NCBI GenBank assembly: GCA_039602395.1
Contig: JBCNJP010000024.1
Span: 1,872,060 to 1,936,059, forward strand
DNA: 64,000 nt
Direction: 5' to 3'
Origin: Deinandra increscens subsp. villosa
Lineage: Eukaryota > Streptophyta > Magnoliopsida > Asterales > Asteraceae
The translations under genes and the position numbers were made by a program. This document shows, piece by piece, positions 1-10,679 of this stretch (its first letter is position 1; every line of letters begins with the position of its first letter). Below the pieces are notes generated by a model. The model worked only from the letters and a program-made list of their open reading frames with translations. It searched no databases and was not told where the DNA came from.

Positions 1-9
1 TTTGAGAAA

Positions 10-1137
10 ATGTTTGATAAGACTGCTTCACCCCTTACTCATATCAAAGAAGCTTTCAAAGATATGAAGGAAACAGTTGACGCATTTGATTATTCAAAGG
101 TTTCTTCATCTACTGTTGAGGATGAGAAAGTTGTGACAAAGAAGAAGAACAGAAAGAATAAGAAAAAGAAGGAAAAGAAATCCGAAGTTTCTCCTGCACC
201 AAAATCTGTATCTGGTTCATTTTCTGCTGATAATGAGAAGTCGGCTACTTCTAGTGACAAGATTCAGTCTCAACCTAAGTTTGATGAAAAGATCTTTTAT
301 GATCAAAAGAATGTAACTGAAGTGAAAGCTGAATTTTCTCGATTAGCGAAGAATGGACATTGTTCATATGAGGGGAAGATTTCTGGAAAGCATGAAGGAT
401 TAGGTTTTCATGGGATGAAAGACAAAGCTGAGAAGGTTCCAGCACCATCATTTCAAGATTTGAAGAAATTAAAGATGAAACAAGTGAAGAAGGAAGTTTT
501 TCAAGCTGATAAAATTCAACCCGAGCGATTTTACAAACTCAAGGGTTCGGATCAATTATTTTCTGGCAAAGAATTTCCACTTTATTGTGTTGATGCTTGG
601 AAGATTACTGAGGTCTTTGTGAAAGACAACATTTCTTCTGCAAGTACTAAATCTTGAAGCCTAACATCCAAATGGGTCCATGCTCACAGGCATCAGGTAT
701 ATGATTCTCATTCTGATCATGTTCGAGATATTCATGTGTGTTCTACGCAGGTACATCATAGATGTGACAAAACGACATGAATTTGTTATATTTGCTGTTG
801 CCCAGGGCATATGGAAAAAGATGGTCCATCACCTGCTGATTCACCACAAAGATTTCACAAGAAATCTGTTTTTGGTAAACCTGCCAACACAAAGTTCTTT
901 GATGAACAAGGCAGAGTTTTTGATGAAGTTGAATCTACATTCTTTCAAAAGCAAAAACGTTTTGTTCCAATGTTCTTAAAGGTTCAAAATGTAGGTTCAT
1001 CATCACAGTCACTTGTGACAAGTTCATCTCAAACGATTTTACCAAAACAACAACAATGGAAGCCTAAAGTGGTTTCTAAGCAAAACAAGGATACTGGTCG
1101 ACCAGAAGCAATTCGCTTCGGGTCATTTTTGGACTAA
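10..1137 (+). pseudogene. Copia-like GAG remnant, 5'-truncated by window edge
   Basis: One reading frame runs through this span with two in-frame stops (TGA at 655-657 and 778-780). The first part is a Lys/Glu-rich tract of about 215 residues. After the second stop comes a zinc-knuckle-like stretch, CYICCCPGHMEKDG, which has the C-x2-C-x4-H spacing of retroviral-type CCHC knuckles but Gly where the last Cys should be. A polar tail with a QQQWKPK motif follows. The order (basic region, knuckle, polar linker) fits the C-terminal part of a Ty1/copia GAG that would bind element RNA in virus-like particles. No protease, integrase or RT follows, so this is a dead, internally deleted copy. The family assignment is inference from layout. 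Confidence 0.55.
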
Positions 1138-2795
1138 TTAGTTTGACCAGTGTGCAGGTACTTCTAGAGGACCTATCGACGATTGCAAAGTTGTTGATGG
1201 AGGAGTATTCTGTTTTTAACTTAAATTTCATGATAAATCTTTCTAACCTACAAATTTTCTGAAATTCTACATTTTGCAAAATATCCGTGTTGATTGATCA
1301 ATTTTCTTTGATTACAAGTTTTTCTCAAAACCCCAAAAATAGAGTCTAGTTTTTGTGTAAAATGAAAATCCAAAAATAGAGTTTTCATTTTAAGGGGGAG
1401 AATTGTAAGTAAGGGGGAGTAATTGAGAAAAAAGCATGTTATGGGGAGAAGGTGAATACATGCCAAATATATAATGAAGGAAGGTGAGTACATGCAAAAT
1501 ATAAAATTGTGAGAAATTGATCATTGGGAAGTGATGGTACATTGGCTTACGTATCTGACACATGGATAGAGTAGATGAAAGAGCCATAAGATCATTTTTT
1601 GATATGCTTGGTAGGCTCGGCAAATCAGAAAGTATTCAGATGTGATATATACTACATACTAATGCTTGACCATGTGGATAACATCTTGATGCATATTTCA
1701 TGACACAAAAAGAAAAATAAGTGTATACATGTGTTCATTTTGCAAAGATTTAAACTTGTTTGATTTTCTTTATTTTGTCAACCGATCAGACTTTCTCTGC
1801 GTATCGAAAGATCGACCTGATCGTTGTTCGTTTGACGTTCTGCTTTATTTTCTTTGGTGTTTCGTATAACTCATCGGACTTTCTCTGCATGTACGGGAGT
1901 ACCGACCTGATTGTTGTTGGGTTATACAATTTCAACTTGTTTTATTTTCTTATTTTGTTAAATCCGAGGCCTTATCTACGTATCGAAAGATCGACCTTAA
2001 GGTAGACGATTTAACGTTCTTATTTCTTTTTGCATGGAACACAGTTGACAATATCATGAAAATACTATGCATTGTGAAAAATCACAAGTGCTGTCACACA
2101 AAAGGAAAAAGAAAGAAAAACAGAAAATGTCTGATTATGTCTGATAGTATGGGATACACTGGTCAAAGCAAATCTAATCAATATCTTACCATATCCAAAT
2201 GTTATGAGTATGATCCTGCCTGAGTTTAAGTTGGACAAATTATACCAGCAATCAGCATGACTTGTGTGTTTTGATTAATTGAAATTGAAATGCAGTTCAG
2301 TGTGTTATGTTCAATATGATCCCATATAGTGATCTTTCTCATACCAAAAATAGTGTTTGATTCTGTTTTGCTATTTCATTTCATATCAAGAAAAGTACAA
2401 AAAGATTTTCGGTTTATTTTAACATAAATTTCTAAAAGTCAAAAAGATTTTATTTCTGCTTTGTTTTTTATCTGATCAACACGTGATACAAATCAATTTT
2501 CTATAGCATATCTTGGAGTCTCGAAGAGACGTTTTGCGTCAAGATTATTTAAATGTTTGAGCAAGTTACTATGTGCAAGATATCACGCCTTCAAGTCTTC
2601 TGAAGCTGTTGATAAAAGACCAGAGATACACTAGGCATTGTCAAGTATTCAAGATCAAGCTACGATCGAGTTGAGGAGGAGTTTGTTCGAAGATTCATTT
2701 CATTGAACGAACAGATTCTACACTTGAGGGGGAGCTTGTGTGAAGATACAAGTTTGATGATGTTGAAAAGATACTGCACACGACGAGGGGGAGTT
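1138..2795 (+). other. Retroelement 3' non-coding region with purine tracts
   Basis: AT-rich sequence without a credible gene. Purine-rich GGGGGAG tracts typical of LTR-retrotransposon 3' ends occur near 1392, 1416, 2711 and 2785. Between 1775 and 2000 a diverged short repeat recurs about every 90 bases (ACTTTCTCTGC...ATCGAAAGATCGACCT-like). The last tract (2784-2793) sits directly before the TGTTGATGCC start of an LTR-like sequence and is the most likely polypurine tract used for plus-strand priming. Confidence 0.45.
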
Positions 2796-3510
2796 TGTTG
2801 ATGCCTGATATGTGCGTCGTGTGAAGTATCAAGCAATGTACAAGATCAAGTCAAACTAGGTCTGGCCGAACTAGGTCCGAACCTGAAGTTCGGACTGGTC
2901 GAACCTGAGGTTCGGCCGAAGCTCGGCCAGCTAGGTATAAATAGACGTTTGGTCTTTGTAATAGAGAGTTCTGAGCGTGTGAGATTTGTTAAGTGTGTGT
3001 TTTCAAGGTGTTCTCTGTGTCTGTATTTCTGAGTGTTTCACTGATTGTAATTGTTCATTTTGAACAATAAAACAATCGGTTAATTACGTTTCGATGTCCG
3101 ATTAGCTAGATCGAGTAGACGATCCGATGCTCACGTATTTTCAGTCGGAACCCTTCGTTGCAGTACTTGCCCCTTCGCCAGAATACTTTGCCAGGATTAA
3201 AGCTTAACCACTAAGCAAACAGCTAGGCAGTGACAGCTCATGGACAGCTAAGGGGGATATTCCATATAAATAGGAGACCTCCTCCATTTTCCAAATCAGG
3301 TTGTAAATGGGTTAGAAACCCCTTCTCTCTCTTTGCACTCCCTCCCCAAAACCTTCTCCTGCATACACACACATATGCACGAGGGAGACCGAACGATGGC
3401 GATGATGGAAATGGAACGGAATACGTTTATACGGATATGAGCCGGAGGATCTCACCCTGCACACACTTGTAGCTACCGGAATACCACCCCTCGGGATTCT
3501 TGGATGCAAC
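2796..3510 (+). repeat. LTR-like sequence with two TATA-type promoters
   Basis: It starts TGTTGATGCC right after a purine tract, as the 3' LTR of the upstream copia-like remnant would. A TATA box (GGTATAAATAG) lies near 2934 and an AATAAA signal near 3066. A second promoter-like stretch with ATATAAATAGG lies near 3264, so two LTR pieces may be fused here. I could not find a matching CA end or a second LTR copy, so the right boundary is set only by the start of the tandem array. Confidence 0.4.
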
Positions 3511-5498
3511 AATGGCCCCTACCATAATTAGTTGGATTCGGTCCAAAACCAAAGTTATCATAAAAACCTTCATCATTAAATTGGGTTTTCAGAAAAAATC
3601 TATTTGGTTTTCTGAAATTTGGTTTAGCATCATCAGAAAAAATTGGTTTATCAACATTTGGTGGTGGATAAAAAGTTGGGTTCTCAAAAGATTTCTTCAC
3701 ATTTTTTACAGCATGGTCAGAACAATGAGCAGAATGATCTGAAACAGATTGATCAGAGTCTTGTGGGCCATTTGGTATAATAATCTGATGACCATTAAAG
3801 TTATCATAAAAACCTAAATCGTATCCATTTTTATTCTCAGGGTAAAAATCATCATCAAAATATTCATAACCTGAATAAAACCATCATCAACATTTTGATA
3901 AAATCCCCTTTTTCCACCAAAACCTAATGGTCCAGAACGATGTCCAAACCAAGATGGCCCCTACCAAAATTTAGTGGATTCGGCCCAAAACCAAAGTTAT
4001 CATAAAAACCTTCATCATGAAATTGGGTTTTCTGATAGAATCTATTTGGTTTTCGGAAATTTGGTTTAGCATCATCAGAAAAAAAAATTGGTTTATCAGC
4101 ATTTGGTGGTGGATAAAAAGTTGGGTTCTTGGAAGATTTCTTCACATTTTTAACAAGATAGTCAGAACAATGATCATAATGATCTGAACCAGATTGATCA
4201 GATTCTAGTGGGCCATTTGGTATAATAAAATGATGACCATTACAGTCATCATAAAAACTTAAATTGTATCCATTTTCATTCTCAGGGTAAAAATCATCAT
4301 CAAAATATTCAACCCTGAATAAAAACCATCATCAACATTTTGATAAAATCCCCTTCTTCCATCAAAACCTGATGGTCTAGAACCATGTCCAAACCAACAT
4401 GGCCCCTACCATAATTTAGTGGATTCGGCCCAAAAACAAAGTTATCATAAAAAATTTCATCATGAAATTGGGTTTTCTGAAAGAATCTGTTTGATTTTCA
4501 GAAATTTGGTTTAGCATCATCAGAAAAAATTGGTTTATCAGCATTTGGTGGTGGATAAAAAGTTGGGTTGTTGAAAGATTTCTTCACATTTTTAACAACA
4601 TGGTCAGAACAATGATAAGAATCATCTGAAACTGATTGATCACAGTCTAGAAAGCCATTTGATATAATAATCTGATCACAATTAAAGTCATCATAAGAAC
4701 CTAAATCGTATCCATTTTTATTCTCAGGGTAAAAATCATCATCAAAATATTCATTCCATGAATAAAAACCCATCATCAACAATTTGATAAAACCCACTTC
4801 TTCCACCAAAACCTAATGGTCCAGCATCATTACTGGAACTATGTCCAAACCAAGATGGCCCCTACCATAATTAGTTGGATTCGGCCTTAAACCAACGTTA
4901 TCATAAAAACATTCATCATGAAATTGGGTTTTCATATTGAAACTGTTTGGTTTTCTGAAATTTGGTTTAGCAATATCAGAAAAATTGGTTTATCAACATT
5001 TGGTGGTGGATATAAAGTTGGATTCTTGAAAGATTTCTTCACATTTTTTACAACATGGTCAGAACAATGATCAGAATGATCTGAAACAGATTGATCAGAG
5101 TCGAGTGGGCCATTTGGTATAATAATCTGATGACCATTATAATAATCATAAAAACCTAAATCGTATCCATTTTCATTCTCAGGGTAAAAATCATCATCAA
5201 AATATCCATACCATGTATAAAAACCATCTTCAACATTTTGATAAAATCCCCTTCTTCCACTAAAACCTGATGGTCCAGAACCATGTCCAAACCAAGATGG
5301 CCCCTACCTTAATTTAGTGTATTCGGCCCAAAACTAAAGTTGTCATAAAAACCTTCAACATGAAATTGGGTTTTTTGAAAGAATCTGTTTAGGTTTCTGA
5401 AATTTGGTTTAGCATCCTCAGAAAAAAAAAATTGGTTTATCAGCATTTGGTGGTGGATAAAAAGTTGGGTTCTTGGAAGATTTCTTCACATTTTTAAC
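3511..5498 (-). repeat. Tandem array block A (~440-455 bp units, protein-like on minus strand)
   Basis: About 4.5 head-to-tail units. The marker GTTATCATAAAAACC recurs near 3554, 3994, 4440, 4897 and 5338 (some copies with one or two changes), giving spacings of about 440-457 bp. Read on the minus strand each unit gives the same peptide order: SDHSDHCSDHVVKNVKKSF, NPTFYPPPN, KPIFSDDAKPNFRKPNRF, FHDEGFYDNFGFGPNP, then LDHQVLVEE and EYFDDDFYPENENGYDL. Frames are broken in places by 1-nt indels. The left edge at about 3511 joins the LTR-like sequence. The right edge is cut mid-unit by copia-1 and resumes at 14827. No known protein family was recognised. Confidence 0.8.
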
Positions 5499-5516
5499 TG
5501 TAGGGTTCTACAGTGG
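5499..5516 (-). repeat. Terminal 18 bp of copia-1 3' LTR
   Basis: On the minus strand this reads CCACTGTAGAACCCTACA. It aligns with the LTR 3' end of copia-3 (CCACTGTCGTAACCCTACA, ending at 35675), with one indel and one or two changes. It directly abuts rDNA, so the rest of this LTR is either in the gap or replaced. Confidence 0.65.
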
Positions 5517-5773
5517 ATCCGGGAGAAGGGTAAAAGCTCGTTTGATTCTGATTTCCAGTACGAATCCAACGAACCGTGAAAGCGCTGGCCTAACGATCCT
5601 TTAGACCTTCGGAATTCGAAGCTAGAGGTGTCAGAAGAGTCACCACAGGGATAACTGGCTGCGCTATAGATCAAGCGTTCATAGCGACGTTGCTTTTTGA
5701 TCCTTCGATGTCGGCTTCTCGCCTATCATTGTGAAGCAGAACTCACCAAGTGTTGGATTGTTCACCCACCAAT

Positions 5774-5828
<55 letters not shown>

Positions 5829-6226
5829 ATGACAGTGTCGCAATAGTAATTCAACCTAGTACGAGAGGAACCGTTGATTCGCACAATTGGTCATCGCGCT
5901 TGGTTGAAAAGCCAGTGGCGCGAAGCTACCGTGCGCTGGATTATGACTGAACGCGTCGAAGTCAGAATCCGGGCTAGAAGCGATGCATGTGCCCGTCGCC
6001 TGTTTGCCGACCAGCAGTAGGGGCCTCGGCCCCCAAAGGCACGTGTCGTGGGCTAAGCCCGTGCGACGGACGAGTCGTTCGGGCCGCCTTGAAGTACAAT
6101 TCCCATCAAGCGACGGGTAGAATCCTTTGCAGACGACTTAAATACGTGACGGGGTATTGTAAGTGGCAGTAGCGGCCTTGACGCTCACGATCCACTGAGA
6201 TTCGACCCTGCGTCGCTCAGATTCGT
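5517..6226 (+). rRNA. 25S (28S-type) rRNA 3' fragment, diverged
   Basis: Matches the last ~700 nt of plant 25S rRNA. Visible hallmarks are AGCTCGTTTGATTCTG near 5536, the universally conserved sarcin-ricin loop AGTACGAGAGGAACC near 5858, and the 3' end around ATCCACTGAGATTCGACCC near 6190. The 5' four-fifths of the gene is absent. Several normally invariant places look altered compared with my recollection of plant 25S: the stretch after GGGATAACTGGCTG near 5663, GCGTCGAAGTCAGAATCC near 5952, and ACGTGACGGG for ACGCGACGGG near 6144. It is therefore probably a dispersed, non-functional copy rather than part of an active array, although low-quality assembly of an rDNA tip is possible. The 3' end is approximate. 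Confidence 0.88.
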
Positions 6227-6548
6227 CTCCACCCCCTCAAACGTCCCTCCCCATTTAAGCTTTTTCCAACGTTTTTTTTCCGGAGGACTAACGTTCCTAT
6301 ACTTGTAAAAAAATCTTCTAAGTGTTGGAAATATTTTGCATTACATTCGGGGCTCGGCACGTCTGTAGCACATCGGCTTGCTGATTCGGCTCACATGTGG
6401 CCACAAGATCTACCTTATCGACGACCCCCATGATCCCCATCTGGTGCCTTGATGTGCACGTTGTCTTATGACGATCAACCCACGTTGCCTTATGACGGCT
6501 TAGTGATCAGGCCATGTTGCCTTGTGACGATCTGGCTAAATCCTAACG

Positions 6549-6603
6549 TCCGTTCCTGTCACTTGGCTGTTTACGCGGAATGTATATATAGGGAGGCATG
6601 GGG
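6549..6603 (+). promoter_or_regulatory. Pol I-type rDNA promoter box 1
   Basis: GTATATATAGGGAGG (from 6582) preceded by a conserved module with CCTGTCAC and GCGGAATG. Plant RNA polymerase I initiation sites have a TATATA-N-GGG core, which this matches. The same ~55-bp block recurs twice downstream, which suggests spacer promoters or promoter duplicates. Confidence 0.6.
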
Positions 6604-7524
6604 TATTATGGCACACCCTAGAGTCCCCATAGGCAGGTGACAGGACACCCCGACAGAGGTTATCCAAAAGCTAGCAAGCCAAATGTCATCCGGGCAAGAT
6701 GCCTTCTATGAAAGCACGTGTGCCATGATGCCCTATAAATAATTGATGATCATGCCACACGTCGTCCGGGCAAGATGCCATGTAATATTAAAATTGTCAA
6801 AATAACTTAACTAATAGAAAGGTCGAACCCATAAACTTTGAAAAAAATTAATGGTTGGTACAAAGACCTCTAAGATGCCATGTGGCACCCCCGACAAACT
6901 AAATAACGGTTACGATGCCCCGTGCGTCGAGCTGACCCGTGCATGGCCCGTTCGACGTTATGACCCGAGAACACCAAGTATCGATCCTATACAATCCCCT
7001 AGAACAATCCGGGAAGGTTATACCGGGTAGAAAGGGATCGTTGGGGACCGTCAAACGGGCCCGAACACGTCCCGGCTCAACGATTTGACCCGAAACGCCC
7101 AGCCCGCGGTTCCAAACCGCACTAAGTACCCTCTGGGGCAACCATGTAGAAGTTTCGTGACCATCCGGTGAAGTTTGGGTACGTCTACGAGGAATCACGG
7201 CCTATAGCGGCCCCGGACACGTCCCGGTCAACTTGTTGACCCGAAAGGCCCGACCCACGACTCCAAACGGCTCCAAGTACCTTAGGGGACATCCCTGTAA
7301 AGTTTCGTGACCTTCCGACGAAGTTTGAGCGCGTTTCATGGAATCCCTACCCGTAAGGGGCCGGGGCCCGCCCGAGCCTAGCCCGCGGGCCCGCCCGACC
7401 CGGAAACTGAATTTTTTCCTTTGGGTCATCTTGTTTCATGCTCATGAGGCCTCACGTAAAGTTTCGTGTCAATCCGACTTCGTTTGATGTAGTTTCCACA
7501 TATTATGATTCTTAAGAAATTTAA

Positions 7525-7583
7525 TGTCTGTTCCTGTCACTTTGCTGTTTACACGGAATGTATATATAGGGAGGGCATGGGGC
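7525..7583 (+). promoter_or_regulatory. Pol I-type rDNA promoter box 2
   Basis: Second copy: TGTTCCTGTCAC-like module, ACACGGAATG, then TATATATAGGGAGGG. It differs from box 1 by a few substitutions (CACTTTGC for CACTTGGC, ACACGG for ACGCGG). Confidence 0.55.
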
Positions 7584-7856
7584 TCTGGCAGCCCCAGCGC
7601 CCAGGAAATCATGTGAGCGACCAAGGCAGCCAAGGTCATCGAGAACCAAGCCCTCCCTAGCCCCATACACGATGAAAAAAGCCCCTTGCCTTGGTTTCGC
7701 ACATGAACTCGTGATTTTAGGCTCAGCGATCAGCGATGTTGCACATTATCTCGATGATTTTGGCCCAGCGACCAGTGATCTGACACACCGACTTCGTGAT
7801 TTTGGCTTGGAGATCGTGCTTGGTCCCAAAAAAATTTGATGCTTGATAAATTTTGA

Positions 7857-7915
7857 TGTCTCTGTTCCTGTCACTTTGCTGTTTCACGCGGAATGTATAT
7901 ATAGGGGAGGGCATC
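7857..7915 (+). promoter_or_regulatory. Pol I-type rDNA promoter box 3
   Basis: Third copy: CTGTTCCTGTCACTTTGC, CACGCGGAATG, TATATATAGGGGAGGG. It sits just upstream of the spacer subrepeats. Which of the three would be the gene promoter cannot be told, because the following sequence is lost in the gap. Confidence 0.55.
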
Positions 7916-8044
7916 GGGGCTCTCACAGGGCCGGTTGCCAAAAATGGTTGCGAGCTACCAAAATCATATAGGTTTCATATAACCAAGCCCTCCCTGGCCC
8001 TGTACACGATGAAATAGTCCACTGGCCTTGGTTGCTCGGCACAT

Positions 8045-8692
8045 CGACTCGTGATTATGGCCCAGCGATCAGCAACCTTGCACAGATCTGACCAGCGATT
8101 TTGGCCAAGCCAAGGGCTGTGGGGCGACCAAGGCAGCCCCTCACTGGCCCTGTACACGATGAAACAGCCCCTTGGCCTTGGTTTCCCCACACCGACTCGT
8201 GATTATGGCCCAGCGATCAGCAACCTTGCACACCGACTAGTGATTTTGGCCAAGCCAAGGGTCTGCGAGCGACCAAGGCAGCCCCTCACTGGCCATGTAC
8301 ACGATGAAACAGCCCCTTGGCCTTGGTTTCCCCACATCGACTCGTGATTATGGCCCAGCGATCAGCAACCTTGCACACCGACTAGTGATTTTGGCCAAGC
8401 CAAGGGCTGTGAGCGACCAAGGCAGCCCCTCACTGGCCATGTACACGATGAAACAACCCCTTGGCCTTGGTTTCCCCACATCGACTCGTGATTATGGCCC
8501 AGCGATCAGCAACCTTGCACACCGACTAGTGATTTTGGCCAAGCCAAGGGCTGTGAGCGACCAGCAGCCCCTCACTGGCCATGTACACGATGAAACAGTC
8601 CCTTGGCCTTGGTTTCCCCACATCGACTCGTGATTATGGCCCAGCGATGCAGGAACTCTGCCACATCGACTAGTGATTTTGGCCAAGCCAAG
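8045..8692 (+). repeat. IGS subrepeats, ~142-148 bp
   Basis: CGACTCGTGATTATGGCCCA recurs near 8045, 8193, 8338, 8482 and 8624, with CCAAGCCAAGGGCTGTGAGC and ACACGATGAAACAGCCCC inside each unit. More diverged forms extend back to about 7614. The array runs into the N gap, so copy number is unknown. Confidence 0.85.
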
Positions 8693-9192
8693 NNNNNNNN
8701 NNNNNNNNNNNNNNNNNNNNNNNNNNNNNNNNNNNNNNNNNNNNNNNNNNNNNNNNNNNNNNNNNNNNNNNNNNNNNNNNNNNNNNNNNNNNNNNNNNNN
8801 NNNNNNNNNNNNNNNNNNNNNNNNNNNNNNNNNNNNNNNNNNNNNNNNNNNNNNNNNNNNNNNNNNNNNNNNNNNNNNNNNNNNNNNNNNNNNNNNNNNN
8901 NNNNNNNNNNNNNNNNNNNNNNNNNNNNNNNNNNNNNNNNNNNNNNNNNNNNNNNNNNNNNNNNNNNNNNNNNNNNNNNNNNNNNNNNNNNNNNNNNNNN
9001 NNNNNNNNNNNNNNNNNNNNNNNNNNNNNNNNNNNNNNNNNNNNNNNNNNNNNNNNNNNNNNNNNNNNNNNNNNNNNNNNNNNNNNNNNNNNNNNNNNNN
9101 NNNNNNNNNNNNNNNNNNNNNNNNNNNNNNNNNNNNNNNNNNNNNNNNNNNNNNNNNNNNNNNNNNNNNNNNNNNNNNNNNNNNNNNNNNNN
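8693..9192. other. Assembly gap, exactly 500 N
   Basis: A round 500-N run, so its size is a placeholder. The left flank is rDNA spacer repeat; the right flank is the copia-1 polypurine tract. The missing sequence should include the start of the copia-1 3' LTR and an unknown amount of rDNA. The join could also be a scaffolding error. Confidence 0.98.
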
Positions 9193-10169
9193 GTCTCCCA
9201 CTTGGACTGAACACGACAGTTTAACGAGCGCAGTCAGAGGCACTCTAGCTATGTATGGCTACACCAACTAATATTGACACTTTAAGTCGTCAACCAAAGT
9301 ATATCTGATTGACCATCAAGCAGACTCATGACTTGTGCATTCATTGTCATATGTTCCTTTCTGTATAAGACATTGATTAATTATGAGACATGGACTCTCA
9401 TATTTTATACATCGATTTTCATTCTCGATACAATTCGAAGTGATCCAACAAACACACAGTAAGTTTGGGTGAGGCCTCACACTTATCACTTGGAACCAAC
9501 GAGGGTGCCTTTATGTCTAACTGTTGCCGAAGCAAGAGTACAGAATCCCTTGTTGAGGCATACAGCTCCCACTAAACCTCAGAGCCATTCCCAAAAATAA
9601 CCGTTATGGCTGGCAGTTACGCGACAACGTTAGGCTATAATCAAAGAATGTTCTTTGGTAGAAGGGAGTTCAAATATGCGTCTCAGGTCTAAGGATACAT
9701 TAGAGCATGCATTAATCAGCAAGCAAGACTTCCATGTTTGTGTTGCATGATGCGAGTTACGTCCAACGTCGTTCACCAATGAGGTCCGTGAGTTTGAATG
9801 TTAAACAACTTTAAGGCTTAAACAGTCACAATAGTCTTACTTTAGTACAGCTCCCACTAACTAATCGACTACGGACATTTAGGACAAGAACTTATTGTCC
9901 AAGGATTAAATGTACAAATATTGAAGACAGTTATGTAATTCATTATTGCATAAAACCAGATGGAACAAGAATAATATAGATAACTGCTGGTGTTCATACA
10001 TCCAAATACCGAATCAAGACATGTCTTTAGCTAATCTAAGCCCTATCGCTTCTCTGTGGCGTATATGAGTCTCCTGAGTCATAGGCTTAGTAAAGGGATC
10101 AGCTAAGTTTTGATCTGTGTGTACTTTGCTTATTTTGATTTCCATTTCTGTCGACTACTTCTCTTATGT
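9193..10169 (-). pseudogene. Copia-1 RNase H C-terminal end, 3' non-coding region and polypurine tract
   Basis: On the minus strand the first ~150 bases (10169 down to about 10020) continue the RNase H reading interrupted by the CACTA element. REVVDR is followed, after a 1-nt frameshift, by MEIKISKVHTDQNLADPFTK and PMTQ, the typical end of Ty1/copia pol. After that come non-coding sequence with GTGGGAGCTG-type purine motifs (complement of CAGCTCCCAC near 9568 and 9847), then CCAAGTGGGAGAC directly at the gap. In this class AGTGGGAGA is the usual polypurine tract immediately before the 3' LTR. Confidence 0.7.
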
Positions 10170-10455
10170 CACTACTACAAAAACTGCTTTCCTTGACACG
10201 CGAACGATGACACTCGAAAATTCTTGACGTGCAATTACCAAAGTGTCAAAATAAAATGTCAATTATAGGTAATTCCTAAGAATTCATGACGCGCATTTTT
10301 GCGTGTCTAAAATATCTGTCATATTTAAAGAAAAAAAAACACGGAGGACACTTAAAATACGCGTGTCAAGAATTATCCGTCGTTTTATAAAAAAAAATTC
10401 CCGCCAAAGCCTGTCCTAAAATTTTAATTGCCGCTCATTGCTCAATTCAACTTTT

Positions 10456-10562
10456 CCCCAAAATATTTGCCCTAATCTTATACCTATTCCTGCTCCTCGC
10501 CTCTACCTCCTTAGATAAGACCCTCTCCCCCAAAATATTTGCCCTAATCTTATACCTATTCC
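10456..10562 (+). repeat. 35-bp direct duplication upstream of captured gene
   Basis: A stretch starting CCCCAAAATATTTGCCC and ending TATACCTATTCC occurs at about 10456-10490 and again at 10528-10562, separated by about 37 bases. It lies in what was probably the 5' UTR/promoter of the captured gene and looks like a small local duplication. Confidence 0.75.
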
Positions 10563-10679
10563 GATTTCTAGGGTTCTTCCACCTCTCATTTTCCGGTGGA
10601 ACAACAATCGGAGCTTCTTTTTCTTTATGGAGGAGTAATCTAGCTCTTTGTACCCACACCACGACACATAGGTGTTATC

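Larger units (their letters stand above)
6227..8692 (+). other. 35S rDNA intergenic spacer (partial)
   Basis: GC-rich sequence directly downstream of the 25S end, as expected for the IGS. It includes a T-rich stretch near 6270-6330 (possible transcription-termination zone), three Pol I promoter-like boxes, and a block of ~145-bp subrepeats running into the gap. No protein-coding content; long ORFs here are spacer-repeat artefacts. Confidence 0.75.

Noticed and set aside
5486..7429. ORFs of 60-100 codons in the rDNA region
   Set aside because: They overlap 25S rRNA or GC-rich spacer and have no protein similarity I can recognise.
8045..8692. Regular repeats resembling a CRISPR array
   Set aside because: Units are ~145 bp with no conserved-repeat/unique-spacer alternation, and they continue a plant rDNA spacer.
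8492..9271. Long ORFs of 183-240 codons across the N gap
   Set aside because: They consist mainly of translated Ns in the assembly gap.
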